Source of the DNA: Candidatus Wolfebacteria bacterium GW2011_GWE2_44_13
GTDB taxonomy: Bacteria > Patescibacteria > Paceibacteria > UBA6257 > UBA9933
NCBI GenBank assembly: GCA_001000675.1
Contig: LCHW01000003.1
Location: forward strand, 62,001 to 126,000
DNA length: 64,000 nt
Reading direction: 5' to 3'
A program made the translations under genes and the position numbers. The stretch's first letter is position 1; the number at the start of each line of letters is the position of its first letter. The notes under the pieces are model-generated. The model was not told where the DNA came from. It did not search any database and saw only the letters and a program-made list of their open reading frames with translations. Shown piece by piece: positions 23,170-30,471 of the stretch.

Positions 23170-23712
23170 ATTGTCGATTGATTGAAGACTTCGATTTATC
23201 TTTTTATCGCCGACCGCCTCACAATCCTTATCGTTCGCCTTAGCGCTTGGCTTATTAGCAAGGCGCGTATTCTATCTCTTTGTCTCTTTCCGCCCCACAC
23301 GGGGCGATTTGTCCCCTATTTATGCCGTCCTTGGCGGCGTAGGAACCAAAAAAGCCCCCAAGACCAAACACAACTCTTGGGTTATGTTCGATCTTGGAGG
23401 CTTTCCGCTCAATTACTATTTTAGTAACTAATCAGTGCTAACAGTTCTATGCCGACAAAAGACTGTTTGAAAGCGGCCCTACTCTTGAATTTACTGTATA
23501 CGGGCTAAGCTAATAATCAACGGTTTTATAAGCACTGATTCTTGAAGTATTCTATTGTTCTTTCTTGAATTAAGTATAACACGCTACCCCTTTTATGTAG
23601 CATAAAACGAGGTAATATTCCCATTAAATGTGGGCGCGCAGACTCTTGACAGATTTATTTCTGACACCTTCTAAGCCGGCGGACCAGACTTAAATGCATT
23701 TTCGAATTCATA
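23170..23712 (-). other. Non-coding gap holding a promoter, hairpins and a terminator
   Basis: No credible protein gene is seen in this 543-bp gap between the integrase operon and the cargo operon. It holds a TG-extended TATACT -10 box (minus strand, 23578-23573), the candidate RNA at 23351-23566, the 15-bp palindrome TTACTA-TTT-TAGTAA (23413-23427) and a CGCCCC-ACAC-GGGGCG hairpin (23291-23306). Confidence 0.6.
23351..23566 (-). ncRNA. Candidate small RNA or attenuated leader in island
   Basis: Behind a TGtTATACT promoter on the minus strand, a perfect 10-bp stem (AATCAGTGCT/AGCACTGATT, 23430-23439 with 23531-23540) encloses about 90 nt. The palindrome TTACTAAAATAGTAA follows, then a terminator-like hairpin with 13-nt arms (23351-23363 and 23392-23404, one mismatch) ending in TCTTGGGGGC and a T-run. 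It could be a free RNA or a leader that limits integrase expression. Confidence 0.5.
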
Positions 23713-24102
23713 TTATTTCCTTCTCGTCTCCCTCGTTTTTTTCTCAAGATATTCGCTATCCATGGCCATTTTCCAGCCTTCTCGCGCGTGTAATATGAAA
23801 TTAGGAATGTTAGAAACGACGGTAATCCCGAGGATTCCCCAGAAAGCCACTATTTCAATAGTTGCATACCCTAATTTAAACCACTCGACACTTACATAGT
23901 CGATGCCCCAGAGTAAGACACTTACAACAATTAATGTGGCCATGTGCAACGCAAACCCTCCCAGATTAACGGCAATTTGTTTTCTTCTAATAACTCCAAT
24001 GAGGGCAACGACCGCTGCCACAAAACTTAGCCATGATTGCATAATGAGTCTTGCCGCTGCCCATCCAAGAAATATAGCGATCACAATCCTTATAATTAGC
24101 AT
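23713..24102 (-). CDS. Membrane protein with three to four helices, unknown
   Basis: 129 residues, mostly hydrophobic. Helices at about 2-18, 22-38, 48-66 and 80-100 are followed by a charged amphipathic tail (REGWKMAMDSEYLEKKTRE). No family recognised. It begins 14 bp after the secreted peptidoglycan-binding-like gene and is probably in its operon. Confidence 0.65.
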   Translation of the reverse strand: MLIIRIVIAIFLGWAAARLIMQSWLSFVAAVVALIGVIRRKQIAVNLGGFALHMATLIVVSVLLWGIDYVSVEWFKLGYATIEIVAFWGILGITVVSNIPNFILHAREGWKMAMDSEYLEKKTRETRRK

Positions 24103-24116
24103 GTCTTTTATTATTT

Positions 24117-25214
24117 TTATTGAACTATTTTATAGTCTATATACCCGGAATCGTCATATTGTCCGCCACCGAATCGATAGTACCCAGCGCTAATTGCCCT
24201 TATATGCCAGACCAATCGAAATGTTTCTCCGACTGATTTTAAATCTTCCTCCGTTATTTTATACTCAAGTGTATTATTAGATACATACTTAAGTCTGTTA
24301 TTTTCAAGCGAAACGGAGTCCATGAACGGCCTTGAGTTAGATTCCCAATTATATTCAATTCCTCTTCCCTGTGGATCTTTAGCTATAACAGTTGCCTTGA
24401 ACGTATCCCCTACGCGTAAAATTCGTGATCCTTCGCTCGGCCAGCTGATGTAGGGACCCTTGTATTGGTTGTACATAGATGTTTTATATGTATTTCCCTT
24501 ACTATCTTCGAGGGAAAGAATTATAGGATACTGCTCATGTTCGGTATATGTATCCCGCTGTTCCTTTAGACGCTCTTCTTCGGCGTGTATCCTCTCTTCC
24601 TCTATTCGCTTGCGGTCCGCCTCTGCACTTTCTTGGTTACGCCTCAAAAGATCTGCTTGAATTTTTTCTCCATCAACTCTATTCTGTTCGTCTATTAGTT
24701 TTCTATACGCTTCCTCTCGTGAGGACCTATCCTGCGTAGTGTTTTGGACTTTACCACTTAGCTGTACCGGAGATTCTGCGAGGATTTTTTCAGAGCTCTT
24801 CGCGATATTTCTCGACTGTTCTAAGCTCTGGAACCGCCTCACGGCCCGCGCAGTCAGCTTGCCATAATAGCCGGTTATAATGCCTTCCGGGTAGATATTG
24901 ATATCTGCCGCCAAAATCGTCTGGAGCGTCCTTACCTTCTCCCCGGATGAACCTTCTTTAAGTTGTTCAATCAACTGCAAGACATCAGTCATACCGACGG
25001 TATTAGTTGCTGTCTGCGGTTGAGCTTGTGCCTTCTGTAATGTTTGTAATTGTACAGTCAAACTTTCAATCTGTTTTTGTAGGGTCTGGATTAACGACTG
25101 CAGTGTCGCGGTTGTGGTTGATGCAGTCGTGGTCGTTTGTGCCGATGCAACGAACGCGTTGCCAAATATGATCCCGACTACCAGTATGGTTACTATGTTT
25201 CTTTTTATGTTCAT
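24117..25214 (-). CDS. Secreted protein with peptidoglycan-binding-like domain and coiled coils
   Basis: 365 residues: signal peptide (about 1-25), Thr-rich linker, coiled coil (TLQSLIQTLQKQIESLTVQLQ), a PG_binding_1-like helical domain at about 85-130 (GSSGEKVRTLQTIL ... GYYGKLTARAVRRFQ), a second charged coiled coil (about 195-230) and a C-terminal beta-rich, Ig-like domain of about 125 residues. It is probably anchored to the cell wall and may extend outward, as an island-encoded surface or attachment protein. The structured RNA at 25302-25463 lies in its 5' leader. Confidence 0.75.
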   Translation of the reverse strand: MNIKRNIVTILVVGIIFGNAFVASAQTTTTASTTTATLQSLIQTLQKQIESLTVQLQTLQKAQAQPQTATNTVGMTDVLQLIEQLKEGSSGEKVRTLQTILAADINIYPEGIITGYYGKLTARAVRRFQSLEQSRNIAKSSEKILAESPVQLSGKVQNTTQDRSSREEAYRKLIDEQNRVDGEKIQADLLRRNQESAEADRKRIEEERIHAEEERLKEQRDTYTEHEQYPIILSLEDSKGNTYKTSMYNQYKGPYISWPSEGSRILRVGDTFKATVIAKDPQGRGIEYNWESNSRPFMDSVSLENNRLKYVSNNTLEYKITEEDLKSVGETFRLVWHIRAISAGYYRFGGGQYDDSGYIDYKIVQ

Positions 25215-25301
25215 GATTATTGGTTATGATTTAATGCTTATTTTATCTATATATGGTTTACACACCGACCTTTGCAGTCCTGGAGATGGTTTTTCGGATA
25301 C

Positions 25302-25463
25302 AAAAAACCCACCACCAGGTAGACCTTACGGCCATATACAAGTTTCCCTGTATAACGCAACGAGCGATCCTGATGATGGGATCTTTATGCTCGTTGCGAT
25401 TTTGACCATACCACCAGGATTTCTCCTGATGGGTTAGGTCTACTGGATGATATTTAGTTGTTA
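25302..25463 (-). ncRNA. Candidate multibranched structured RNA (riboswitch-like leader or small RNA)
   Basis: Read on the minus strand, the closing helix P1 is GTAGACCT (25443-25436) with AGGTCTAC (25326-25319). Inside lie three hairpins: CCATCAGGA-GAAA-TCCTGGTGG (25432-25411); CGCAACGAGC/GCTCGTTGCG with an inner GATCC/GGATC helix (25398-25356); and TATACAGG-GAAA-CTTGTATA (25354-25335). Two GAAA tetraloops and G-U pairs that work only on this strand fix the sense strand. TATAAT lies just upstream (25475-25470), and CCTGGTGGTGGGTTTTTT follows P1 as a terminator. Confidence 0.7.
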
Positions 25464-25489
25464 ATTTGTATTATATACTCTTTATTCAG

Positions 25490-25519
25490 AAAATCCACGC
25501 TTTACTCAGCATGGATTTT
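25490..25519 (-). terminator. Terminator of the 130-codon gene
   Basis: Minus-strand arms AAAATCCATGC and GCGTGGATTTT pair with one U-G and an 8-nt loop. Confidence 0.75.
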
Positions 25520-25534
25520 TCTAATGGTATTTTA

Positions 25535-25927
25535 TTATCTACAGGACGAGGGCGGCTTTCGGTTTACGTATAGCGTTTGATATCCTGGATCTGTCTGAGT
25601 ACTTGTCTTACATTCTGGACATCCATGGAACGCGCGATTTGCTCCGGGGCGCATTCGTACGGTTTTACTGTTCACATCCCAACAACGAGAGCAGAATGGG
25701 CCCTCCTCTTTTTCCCCTATTTTCCAATAAGCACCATTTCTGAATTCAAGACTATCCCTCACTTTAAGCAGCTCCTTTAATGCTCGATTCTCAATTTCAA
25801 GATCATAGATATGCTTTTGCTGATCAAGTAACTCTTTTTGAACAACTAAAATCTGCTCATATTGTTCAATCTTCCCAGCCTCTTTTAAAACAGCGGCTGC
25901 TGATTTTAATTCATCAAATATAGCCAT
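25535..25927 (-). CDS. Coiled-coil plus zinc-ribbon protein typical of mobile elements
   Basis: 130 residues. The N-terminal 60 form a long helix or coiled coil (FDELKSAAAVLKEAGKIEQYEQ, LEIENRALKELLKVRDSLEFR). The C-terminal half carries CSRC (about 78-81) and CPEC (about 103-106) pairs spaced as a zinc ribbon, with PGYQTLYV near the end. Proteins of this pattern occur widely in prophages and islands; no function is established. Its start overlaps the end of a frame lacking a normal start codon (25906-26106). Confidence 0.75.
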   Translation of the reverse strand: MAIFDELKSAAAVLKEAGKIEQYEQILVVQKELLDQQKHIYDLEIENRALKELLKVRDSLEFRNGAYWKIGEKEEGPFCSRCWDVNSKTVRMRPGANRAFHGCPECKTSTQTDPGYQTLYVNRKPPSSCR

Positions 25928-26106
25928 ATTTTATTTAACCTTTTTAGACTCTCACTCGATACATTTTCGCCGTATTTAGAGTGAATATGCAAAATTTCTA
26001 CTAACTCTGATTCCTCGTATTTTTTCAGTTTATCAGTTTCCTTCTGTCCGCTTATGAACTCCGCCTCATTTAAAATACTACGTTTGATTATCCTTCTTTT
26101 TTCAAT
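25906..26106 (-). CDS. Small ORF without a canonical start codon
   Basis: A minus-strand frame runs from just after a TGA to TAA at 25908-25906. It reads as a plausible helical protein (SGQKETDKLKKYEESELVEI ... SLKRLNKIWLYL). No in-frame ATG, GTG or TTG exists; ATT at 26106 is the first usable codon, giving 66 residues. It overlaps the next gene by 22 bp, as coupled genes do. It may start from a rare codon, be a decayed gene, or carry a start-site mutation. Confidence 0.4.
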   Translation of the reverse strand: MEKRRIIKRSILNEAEFISGQKETDKLKKYEESELVEILHIHSKYGENVSSESLKRLNKIWLYLMN

Positions 26107-26144
26107 TAATCAATCCTGTTTTTTAGGATTTCTATGTAACCGGC

Positions 26145-27422
26145 TTAAGCTTGCAAATCCTGCTCCACCTCAATCTCCGCCTCAAGCGCCTTATTCCATC
26201 TCTCAAGATAGTCAATATTCTTTTTGACAATTTCTTCATCCAATGGGGAGTACTTCTGATGCGCAGCTGTCAGATTCGCTATTAGATCGGCCAGACTCGT
26301 TTGCTCAATCGTATTCAATTCCATCTCTCGCGTATAAATAAAGTGGCGCTGTGCCTTTGAATGATCAACTTCGAGGGCAATAATATTGTCGGGGTCACTC
26401 TGAATAAGTGCCATGCTCTTTTTACACTCGATGTCGAGCAAACTGGCGTATCTCATATCCCTTAAAAGAGCAATTGCCGTAGGGATTGCGAAAAATTCGT
26501 GAATGCCACGTATATAATATCTTGACGGAGGCCCCCCTCCTATTTTACTTACCCTGGCCTTTACCTCGCCATAAAAAATGCCATTACAAACTCCGGTCAT
26601 TCCAAGCTTACCCAATAGCAGAGAAAAGTAGCTCCCATAAAGATTTGTAACCTTAACATCTCTTTCCTTTGCAATTTTCACGAACGAAACAAGCTTTTTC
26701 AGCTTATTAATATCGGCAGTCTTTTCGTTTATATCATCTATCCAAATAAAAATCTCATCACATCCGGTGTATTCCTTGATCAGACCCTCCGTAAGACTGT
26801 GAGAGTTTGTTGAGATTATTGGAATAACTTTCCCCGCAGTCTTTTCTTTTGTTTTGGCTAAAAGTTTCTTATTTATACCAAGCCACTCATCAGCGAGATC
26901 GTTAAAATAAAAATATGGGGGAATAATTGCAATTGGCTTAAGCCCCCCTCCCTCTCCTTTTACTAAGTGCTCTGCGCCATTTTTAATGAGAAATTTTTCA
27001 TATTTTTTAATAGCGCGCCCTCTCTCACTCTCCATCTTCTGAGTCTGTAGTATGATGTTTTTTTCGCAAAAGCTATCGATAAAATCATCCGTAAAATCTG
27101 CAGGGCGAAGGGCTGCGTATGCCGAATTGGTAAAGTGGCTACTTAGACCATAATCCGTAGTTAATTTCGCTATTGAAGGTTTAAATTTACTTTCACCAGT
27201 TTTTTTGTCCGGGACTACATAGTCCGCTATATTGTTAAGCGCATAAATATATGTCATGGGATCAATGTAATATCCCTTATTAATATACTCGGCCGCCATG
27301 ATAGTAGGATTTGAAGAGTACGAAAGAATGTGGGCTGGAATGAAAATGCCAGAAATTAATCCTCTGAGTTCTTTTATAACCTCCCTATCCCTATGGACGC
27401 CGAATCTGATAAAAAAGTTCAT
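26145..27422 (-). CDS. Large island protein, possible TIM-barrel enzyme, unknown
   Basis: 425 residues, cytoplasmic. Alternating hydrophobic strands and helices (AIIPPYFYF, VIPIISTNSHSL, EIFIWIDDINE, VKVTNLYGSYFSLLL, VCNGIFYGEVK) suggest a beta/alpha barrel, faintly like tRNA-guanine-transglycosylase-type folds. Conserved-looking GGGPPSRYY and HEFFAIPTA motifs follow, then a helical C-terminal region. No zinc-Cys cluster is present. Its start overlaps the nuclease-like gene by 4 bp, making it the fourth gene of a tight operon. The fold and any enzyme role are inference. Confidence 0.6.
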   Translation of the reverse strand: MNFFIRFGVHRDREVIKELRGLISGIFIPAHILSYSSNPTIMAAEYINKGYYIDPMTYIYALNNIADYVVPDKKTGESKFKPSIAKLTTDYGLSSHFTNSAYAALRPADFTDDFIDSFCEKNIILQTQKMESERGRAIKKYEKFLIKNGAEHLVKGEGGGLKPIAIIPPYFYFNDLADEWLGINKKLLAKTKEKTAGKVIPIISTNSHSLTEGLIKEYTGCDEIFIWIDDINEKTADINKLKKLVSFVKIAKERDVKVTNLYGSYFSLLLGKLGMTGVCNGIFYGEVKARVSKIGGGPPSRYYIRGIHEFFAIPTAIALLRDMRYASLLDIECKKSMALIQSDPDNIIALEVDHSKAQRHFIYTREMELNTIEQTSLADLIANLTAAHQKYSPLDEEIVKKNIDYLERWNKALEAEIEVEQDLQA

Positions 27423-27829
27423 GCTAATTTTAAATTATTACTGCAGAAATAAGCTCGAATTACCTTGCTGGAACTATTTCCTCCTGGCTCAATTTCGACC
27501 CGTGGTTTGAATTCTTCATTGATCACTATTAACCCAACTCCAGCATTTTCGAAAATTTTCCTATTATTTAATGCTGGCGTGGCATGCTGATGCCAAACAG
27601 CGAGATAGGATTGATCACAAGCAAGCGCGTTTACTCTTGCCTGTCTAAGACCACACTGCCAATCTTTAAGTTTAATCTCGATAGCTACAACATTCTCATC
27701 GTCCCTTTCTTTCTTCACAATGTCAATCCTTTTGCGTGCAAAAGCTGCTTGTCGTAGTACAATACAATCTTGTGATCGATAATATGAGGCAAGCTTCACC
27801 TCGACTTTTTTTTCTGTTATTTTAGACAT
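27419..27829 (-). CDS. Probable PD-(D/E)XK nuclease-fold protein
   Basis: 136 residues. The core reads RIDIVKK, then after a short loop VVAIEIKLKDW, giving Asp followed by Glu-x-Lys at the spacing of PD-(D/E)XK nucleases. A helix with RQARVNALACDQSYLAVW follows, as in that fold. The gene overlaps its neighbours on both sides (8 bp and 4 bp). Nuclease activity is inferred from the motif; a DNA-binding, inactive relative is possible. Confidence 0.7.
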   Translation of the reverse strand: MSKITEKKVEVKLASYYRSQDCIVLRQAAFARKRIDIVKKERDDENVVAIEIKLKDWQCGLRQARVNALACDQSYLAVWHQHATPALNNRKIFENAGVGLIVINEEFKPRVEIEPGGNSSSKVIRAYFCSNNLKLA

Positions 27830-28478
27830 TTTTGAGATTATCTATAGTTTTCTCGTTTAAAACATATTTTCCCCCAAAAACTAAGACTATGCATTGCAAG
27901 ACTAACCACCCCACAGCCCCCCAGGAAGAAATTGGGGAATTCTTTGTTGCAATAATCACTATCCCATCTATTATTTGCAAGCAAGATAGGACAGCAACCC
28001 CAAGTGCTATTGTATTATTTTGCCTTGAGCATTTTTTAAGCACAACCCTACTCTTCTTCCCTTTTATGAGATTTTCTAACTTAACTTGAAACTCAATTAC
28101 TTCTTCGATTGCCTTATACTGGATACTTTTAAGCCCTTTAATGAGCTCCAATTTATACTCATCTTGGAAAAAATCTTTAACATCTGTACCTTCAGGAATA
28201 TCTGAGATTCGTCGAGAAACTTCCTCAACAAGATTATCCGCAAGAACGTCGCGTAGCGGGGCAACCATGTCGGTGTATATTCTTTCGTCTAATATATCTT
28301 GTATCTGCGTATCCCTATCTCCGTTAATATGATTGTAATGCATCCATAATCTAATAGACCCCACCAAAAATAGAATGGGTATTGCAAAAATTGCGAACTC
28401 CTGGATATTTGTGGTTATCAGTAGCGACTTAATCGCATCTAAATTTGACGTAGTCGCAATTGTGCTGGTCGTCATCAT
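27822..28478 (-). CDS. Membrane protein with central cytoplasmic helical domain
   Basis: 218 residues. One helix near the N-terminus (about 27-44) is followed by a charged helical domain of about 110 residues (EERIYTDMV-like region through KLENLIKGKKS), then two C-terminal helices (about 155-176 and 182-204). No known family. It starts inside the preceding gene (overlap 4 bp) and its end overlaps the nuclease-like gene by 8 bp. In the operon it could be the membrane effector. Confidence 0.6.
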   Translation of the reverse strand: MMTTSTIATTSNLDAIKSLLITTNIQEFAIFAIPILFLVGSIRLWMHYNHINGDRDTQIQDILDERIYTDMVAPLRDVLADNLVEEVSRRISDIPEGTDVKDFFQDEYKLELIKGLKSIQYKAIEEVIEFQVKLENLIKGKKSRVVLKKCSRQNNTIALGVAVLSCLQIIDGIVIIATKNSPISSWGAVGWLVLQCIVLVFGGKYVLNEKTIDNLKNV

Positions 28479-29035
28479 TTTAATACCTGATGCTTAATTT
28501 CTGAATTTACAGTCATATCCGGATAATTCTCATAGACGTACTTTAAAAGCTGTCTAAGAGGCCAGTTCCCGTATCGTACTTTTATTGCCTCTATACTATT
28601 TCGACTCTTACTATCAAGTTCGCCCCAGAGCTCTTTAGCAACCGCTTCGCCAATATCCGTTAATTTAAATTCAACATCGACCTCAGAATTGTCTGGGGGA
28701 ATTTCTTCAAACTGAATATCGTCAATGTATTTAATCTGCTCAGGACTTATTTCGGTACTCTGTCCCGTTCTTTTTGCAATTCCTTTTACGAGTGGGTGTT
28801 CTGGGTCGGGAAAATTACGCAAGAACTCAAGTTCGGGATAAACTTCGCTCGAAAACGGGCCCATTTTATATGGGGCGAAAGAAAATTTATCATTAATACC
28901 TTCTTCTCTGTCGAGGAGGAATAGCAGCTTCATAAGGCGCGTGATGCCTTGGATCGACTCACTGGATTGTCCTTTCATTCCTCTACTGTAGAGTAAAAGC
29001 AAGATTAAATCCGATTTTTCAAGTGTACCGATCAT
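28475..29035 (-). CDS. YwgA/Panacea-like domain protein
   Basis: 186 residues. The N-terminal half (DLILLLLYSRG ... GITRLMKLLFLLDREE ... FSFAPYKMGPFSSEVYPELEFL) matches the pattern of YwgA and DUF4065/Panacea-type proteins, in which a GPFS or GPV turn follows the first helices. The C-terminal part (LTDIGEAVAKELWGELDSKSR onward) continues as in that group. Panacea-domain proteins serve as antitoxins in several toxin-antitoxin pairs. It is the first gene of the four-gene overlapping operon, the usual place for an antitoxin or regulator. Confidence 0.7.
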   Translation of the reverse strand: MIGTLEKSDLILLLLYSRGMKGQSSESIQGITRLMKLLFLLDREEGINDKFSFAPYKMGPFSSEVYPELEFLRNFPDPEHPLVKGIAKRTGQSTEISPEQIKYIDDIQFEEIPPDNSEVDVEFKLTDIGEAVAKELWGELDSKSRNSIEAIKVRYGNWPLRQLLKYVYENYPDMTVNSEIKHQVLK

Positions 29036-29101
29036 ATATTATATTATAGATTAATTAAACTCATTCTACCAGTAAAATTGTCTTCCTCACTATCGGCACC
29101 G

Positions 29102-29566
29102 TTACTCATCTTCATCCTCCTCGTCCAGCGCCCTTTCATACGCCTCAGCTGCTGCGAGCTCAGCTTTTGTCGGGAGGTGCTGTTCCTCCGTCTTTATCTC
29201 CCCGCCGTGCTGGATCCCCTGTAACGGTTTTCCTTGCGTGCGATCGAAGTACTCCTTGATCGCGGCAATGTTCTTACGGTTATGCCCCTCACTATAGAGC
29301 ACATCGAGAAGGGCTTGCACCCTCGTCTTGGTAACAATCCTTGTTCCCCCAGTCGCCTTATCTACTTCTACGACATCCACCTCTTCGAGTATATGAGCAT
29401 CGTGGATTGCTTTTATTTCTAATCTTTCCAGCTTATCCTGGTTTGACTTTCTTCCCGATCCCGGCCGAAATCCTCCCCGTCCAATTCCATTGGGGATATA
29501 TTTTTTTCCGCTCTTTACCGTTCCGCGTTCGAATTCCTTATTTTTTGATTTCTCTTCTTTTTTCAT
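29102..29566 (-). CDS. Phage-type small-terminase-like protein
   Basis: 154 residues, basic N-terminus with the GRGGFRPGSGRKSN motif common at the start of small terminase subunits and related phage DNA-binding proteins. A helical region follows (KLERLEIKAIHDAHILEEV), then NIAAIKEYFDRTQGKPLQ, another recurrent phage feature, and an acidic tail. No large terminase is present, so it may be a remnant or a repurposed DNA-binding regulator. It lies 66 bp ahead of the four-gene operon. Confidence 0.7.
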   Translation of the reverse strand: MKKEEKSKNKEFERGTVKSGKKYIPNGIGRGGFRPGSGRKSNQDKLERLEIKAIHDAHILEEVDVVEVDKATGGTRIVTKTRVQALLDVLYSEGHNRKNIAAIKEYFDRTQGKPLQGIQHGGEIKTEEQHLPTKAELAAAEAYERALDEEDEDE

Positions 29567-29763
29567 TTTATCAATTTCACCCTTACTCTCTTTCTCTTCT
29601 TGTTCTATTCCCTATGAGGTATGAATGCATACTATATACCTGCACAATTATTGCCTTATTTTACTCCCCTTATTAAACATATACTTGTATGCCATACGTG
29701 GCGAATACATTTTTCCAGTGTAATACGGTCTGTTCTATGGTGTTCCATCCAACACCCAAGTCG

Positions 29764-29770
29764 TGCACCA
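29764..29770 (+). other. Putative right attachment site (attR core)
   Basis: TGCACCA in the same orientation as the end of tRNA-Lys(CTT). A chromosomal terminator hairpin begins 5 bp later. Confidence 0.5.
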
Positions 29771-29775
29771 AAAAC

Positions 29776-29806
29776 AAAAACCACCAGCCCAAGGCTGGTG
29801 GTTTTT
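29776..29806. terminator. Bidirectional terminator (CCACCAGCC family, copy 1)
   Basis: AAAAACCACCAGCC and GGCTGGTGGTTTTT arms with a CAA loop. Near-identical hairpins lie at 30383 and 31531. Confidence 0.85.
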
Positions 29807-29845
29807 GTTTATACACCATATATCCTTTTACATTGCCCTAAAAAC

Positions 29846-29874
29846 TTGACTTATTTTAGTATTAATGGTATTAT
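29846..29874 (+). promoter_or_regulatory. Promoter TTGACT-17-TATTAT
   Basis: -35 TTGACT (29846-29851), 17-bp spacer and -10 TATTAT (29869-29874), driving the lipoprotein gene. Confidence 0.8.
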
Positions 29875-29925
29875 TTATTTAACAGTTCGCTAGGCACATT
29901 TATAAAAACTATATAGGAGAATTTC

Positions 29926-30339
29926 ATGAAAACCGTCGCCTTGTCGATTGCCTTCCTCTTATTTCTTTTAGGGTGCTCGCAACAAGAGGGGTCTGTCTTT
30001 CGGACAGGCATCGTCGTTAGAAAAGATCATCAACCCGAAAAATACTGGGTACAGGACGGCAACCTTTTTACTGTCACTGTTGTCGGAAAAGCTTCGTTTA
30101 CAACGAATAATCGGATGCTTCTCCTACACCACCAGTGTGAGTCTTGGATGCTCGTCCTCCAAGATGCGACAAGCAATAACAAGGAGCGCATCGTATATGT
30201 TCCTCAGAGCACTTACGATGCCACGCCCATTGGGTCCGCGTACCGGTTCGACTATTGGTACGACAGAAACGAGCCAACCGTCGATCGCCAAGCTGCAACA
30301 GCGGAGGATATTTCCTCCTATGGCGTTCAGAAACAGTAG
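29926..30339 (+). CDS. Small lipoprotein, unknown function
   Basis: 137 residues. The N-terminus is a type II signal peptide (MKTVALSIAFLLFLLGCS) with lipobox LLGC and lipid-attachment Cys17. The mature part is about 120 residues of mostly beta-type sequence (KYWVQDGNLFTVTVVGKAS, RMLLLHHQCESWMLVLQD) with one further Cys. No family recognised. SD TATAGGAG, TTGACT-17-TATTAT promoter and own terminator make it a self-contained unit just outside the island. Confidence 0.8.
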   Translation: MKTVALSIAFLLFLLGCSQQEGSVFRTGIVVRKDHQPEKYWVQDGNLFTVTVVGKASFTTNNRMLLLHHQCESWMLVLQDATSNNKERIVYVPQSTYDATPIGSAYRFDYWYDRNEPTVDRQAATAEDISSYGVQKQ

Positions 30340-30345
30340 TTCCCC

Positions 30346-30373
30346 GCCGCCATGTCTTATGACCTCTGGCGGC
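30346..30373 (+). terminator. Terminator of the lipoprotein gene
   Basis: GCCGCCA and TGGCGGC arms followed by TTTTTTA. Confidence 0.85.
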
Positions 30374-30382
30374 TTTTTTATC

Positions 30383-30413
30383 AAAAACCACCAGCCCAAG
30401 GCTGGTGGTTTTT
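30383..30413. terminator. Bidirectional terminator (CCACCAGCC family, copy 2)
   Basis: 14-nt arms identical to those of the copies at 29776 and 31531. Confidence 0.85.
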
Positions 30414-30434
30414 GTTTTGCATGATTCCTAAAAA

Positions 30435-30460
30435 AACTGCGCCCTTGAGAGGGCGCAGTT
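30435..30460. terminator. Terminator of the tandem-repeat protein gene
   Basis: AACTGCGCCCT and AGGGCGCAGTT, 11-bp perfect stem with TGAG loop. The minus-strand T-run lies beyond 30435. Confidence 0.9.
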
Positions 30461-30471
30461 GCTGCGAAAAA

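Larger units (their letters stand above)
25215..25534 (-). other. Non-coding gap holding a structured RNA and a terminator
   Basis: This 320-bp gap between the secreted-protein gene and the 130-codon gene has no protein-like frame. It contains, in transcription order, the terminator of the upstream gene, a TATAAT box, a multi-hairpin RNA and a T-run terminator. Confidence 0.7.
21287..29770. mobile_element. Integrated genomic island of about 8.5 kb
   Basis: The segment starts at the 3' end of tRNA-Lys(CTT) and ends at a second TGCACCA. It encodes a serine integrase next to the left end, a phage-type small-terminase-like protein near the right end, several proteins without recognisable housekeeping function, and two candidate structured RNAs, all on the minus strand. 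The direct repeat, the integrase position and the tRNA target together support integration. The right boundary rests on a 7-bp match only. Confidence 0.7.
29567..29925. other. Non-coding gap spanning the right island boundary
   Basis: This 359-bp gap holds the putative attR core (29764-29770), a bidirectional terminator (29776-29806) and the promoter of the lipoprotein gene (29846-29874). Left of attR are T-rich stretches and an AGGTAT/ATACCT partial inverted repeat near 29617; no gene is seen. Confidence 0.6.

Noticed and set aside
25366..25383. CTGATGA on the plus strand, suggesting a hammerhead ribozyme
   Set aside because: No GAAA core follows at the right place, and the stems favour the minus strand.
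25431..25443. GTTAGGT resembling an integron attC R' box
   Set aside because: No matching R'' box (RYYYAAC) at the other end and no integron integrase; the fold is a multibranch, not an attC hairpin.
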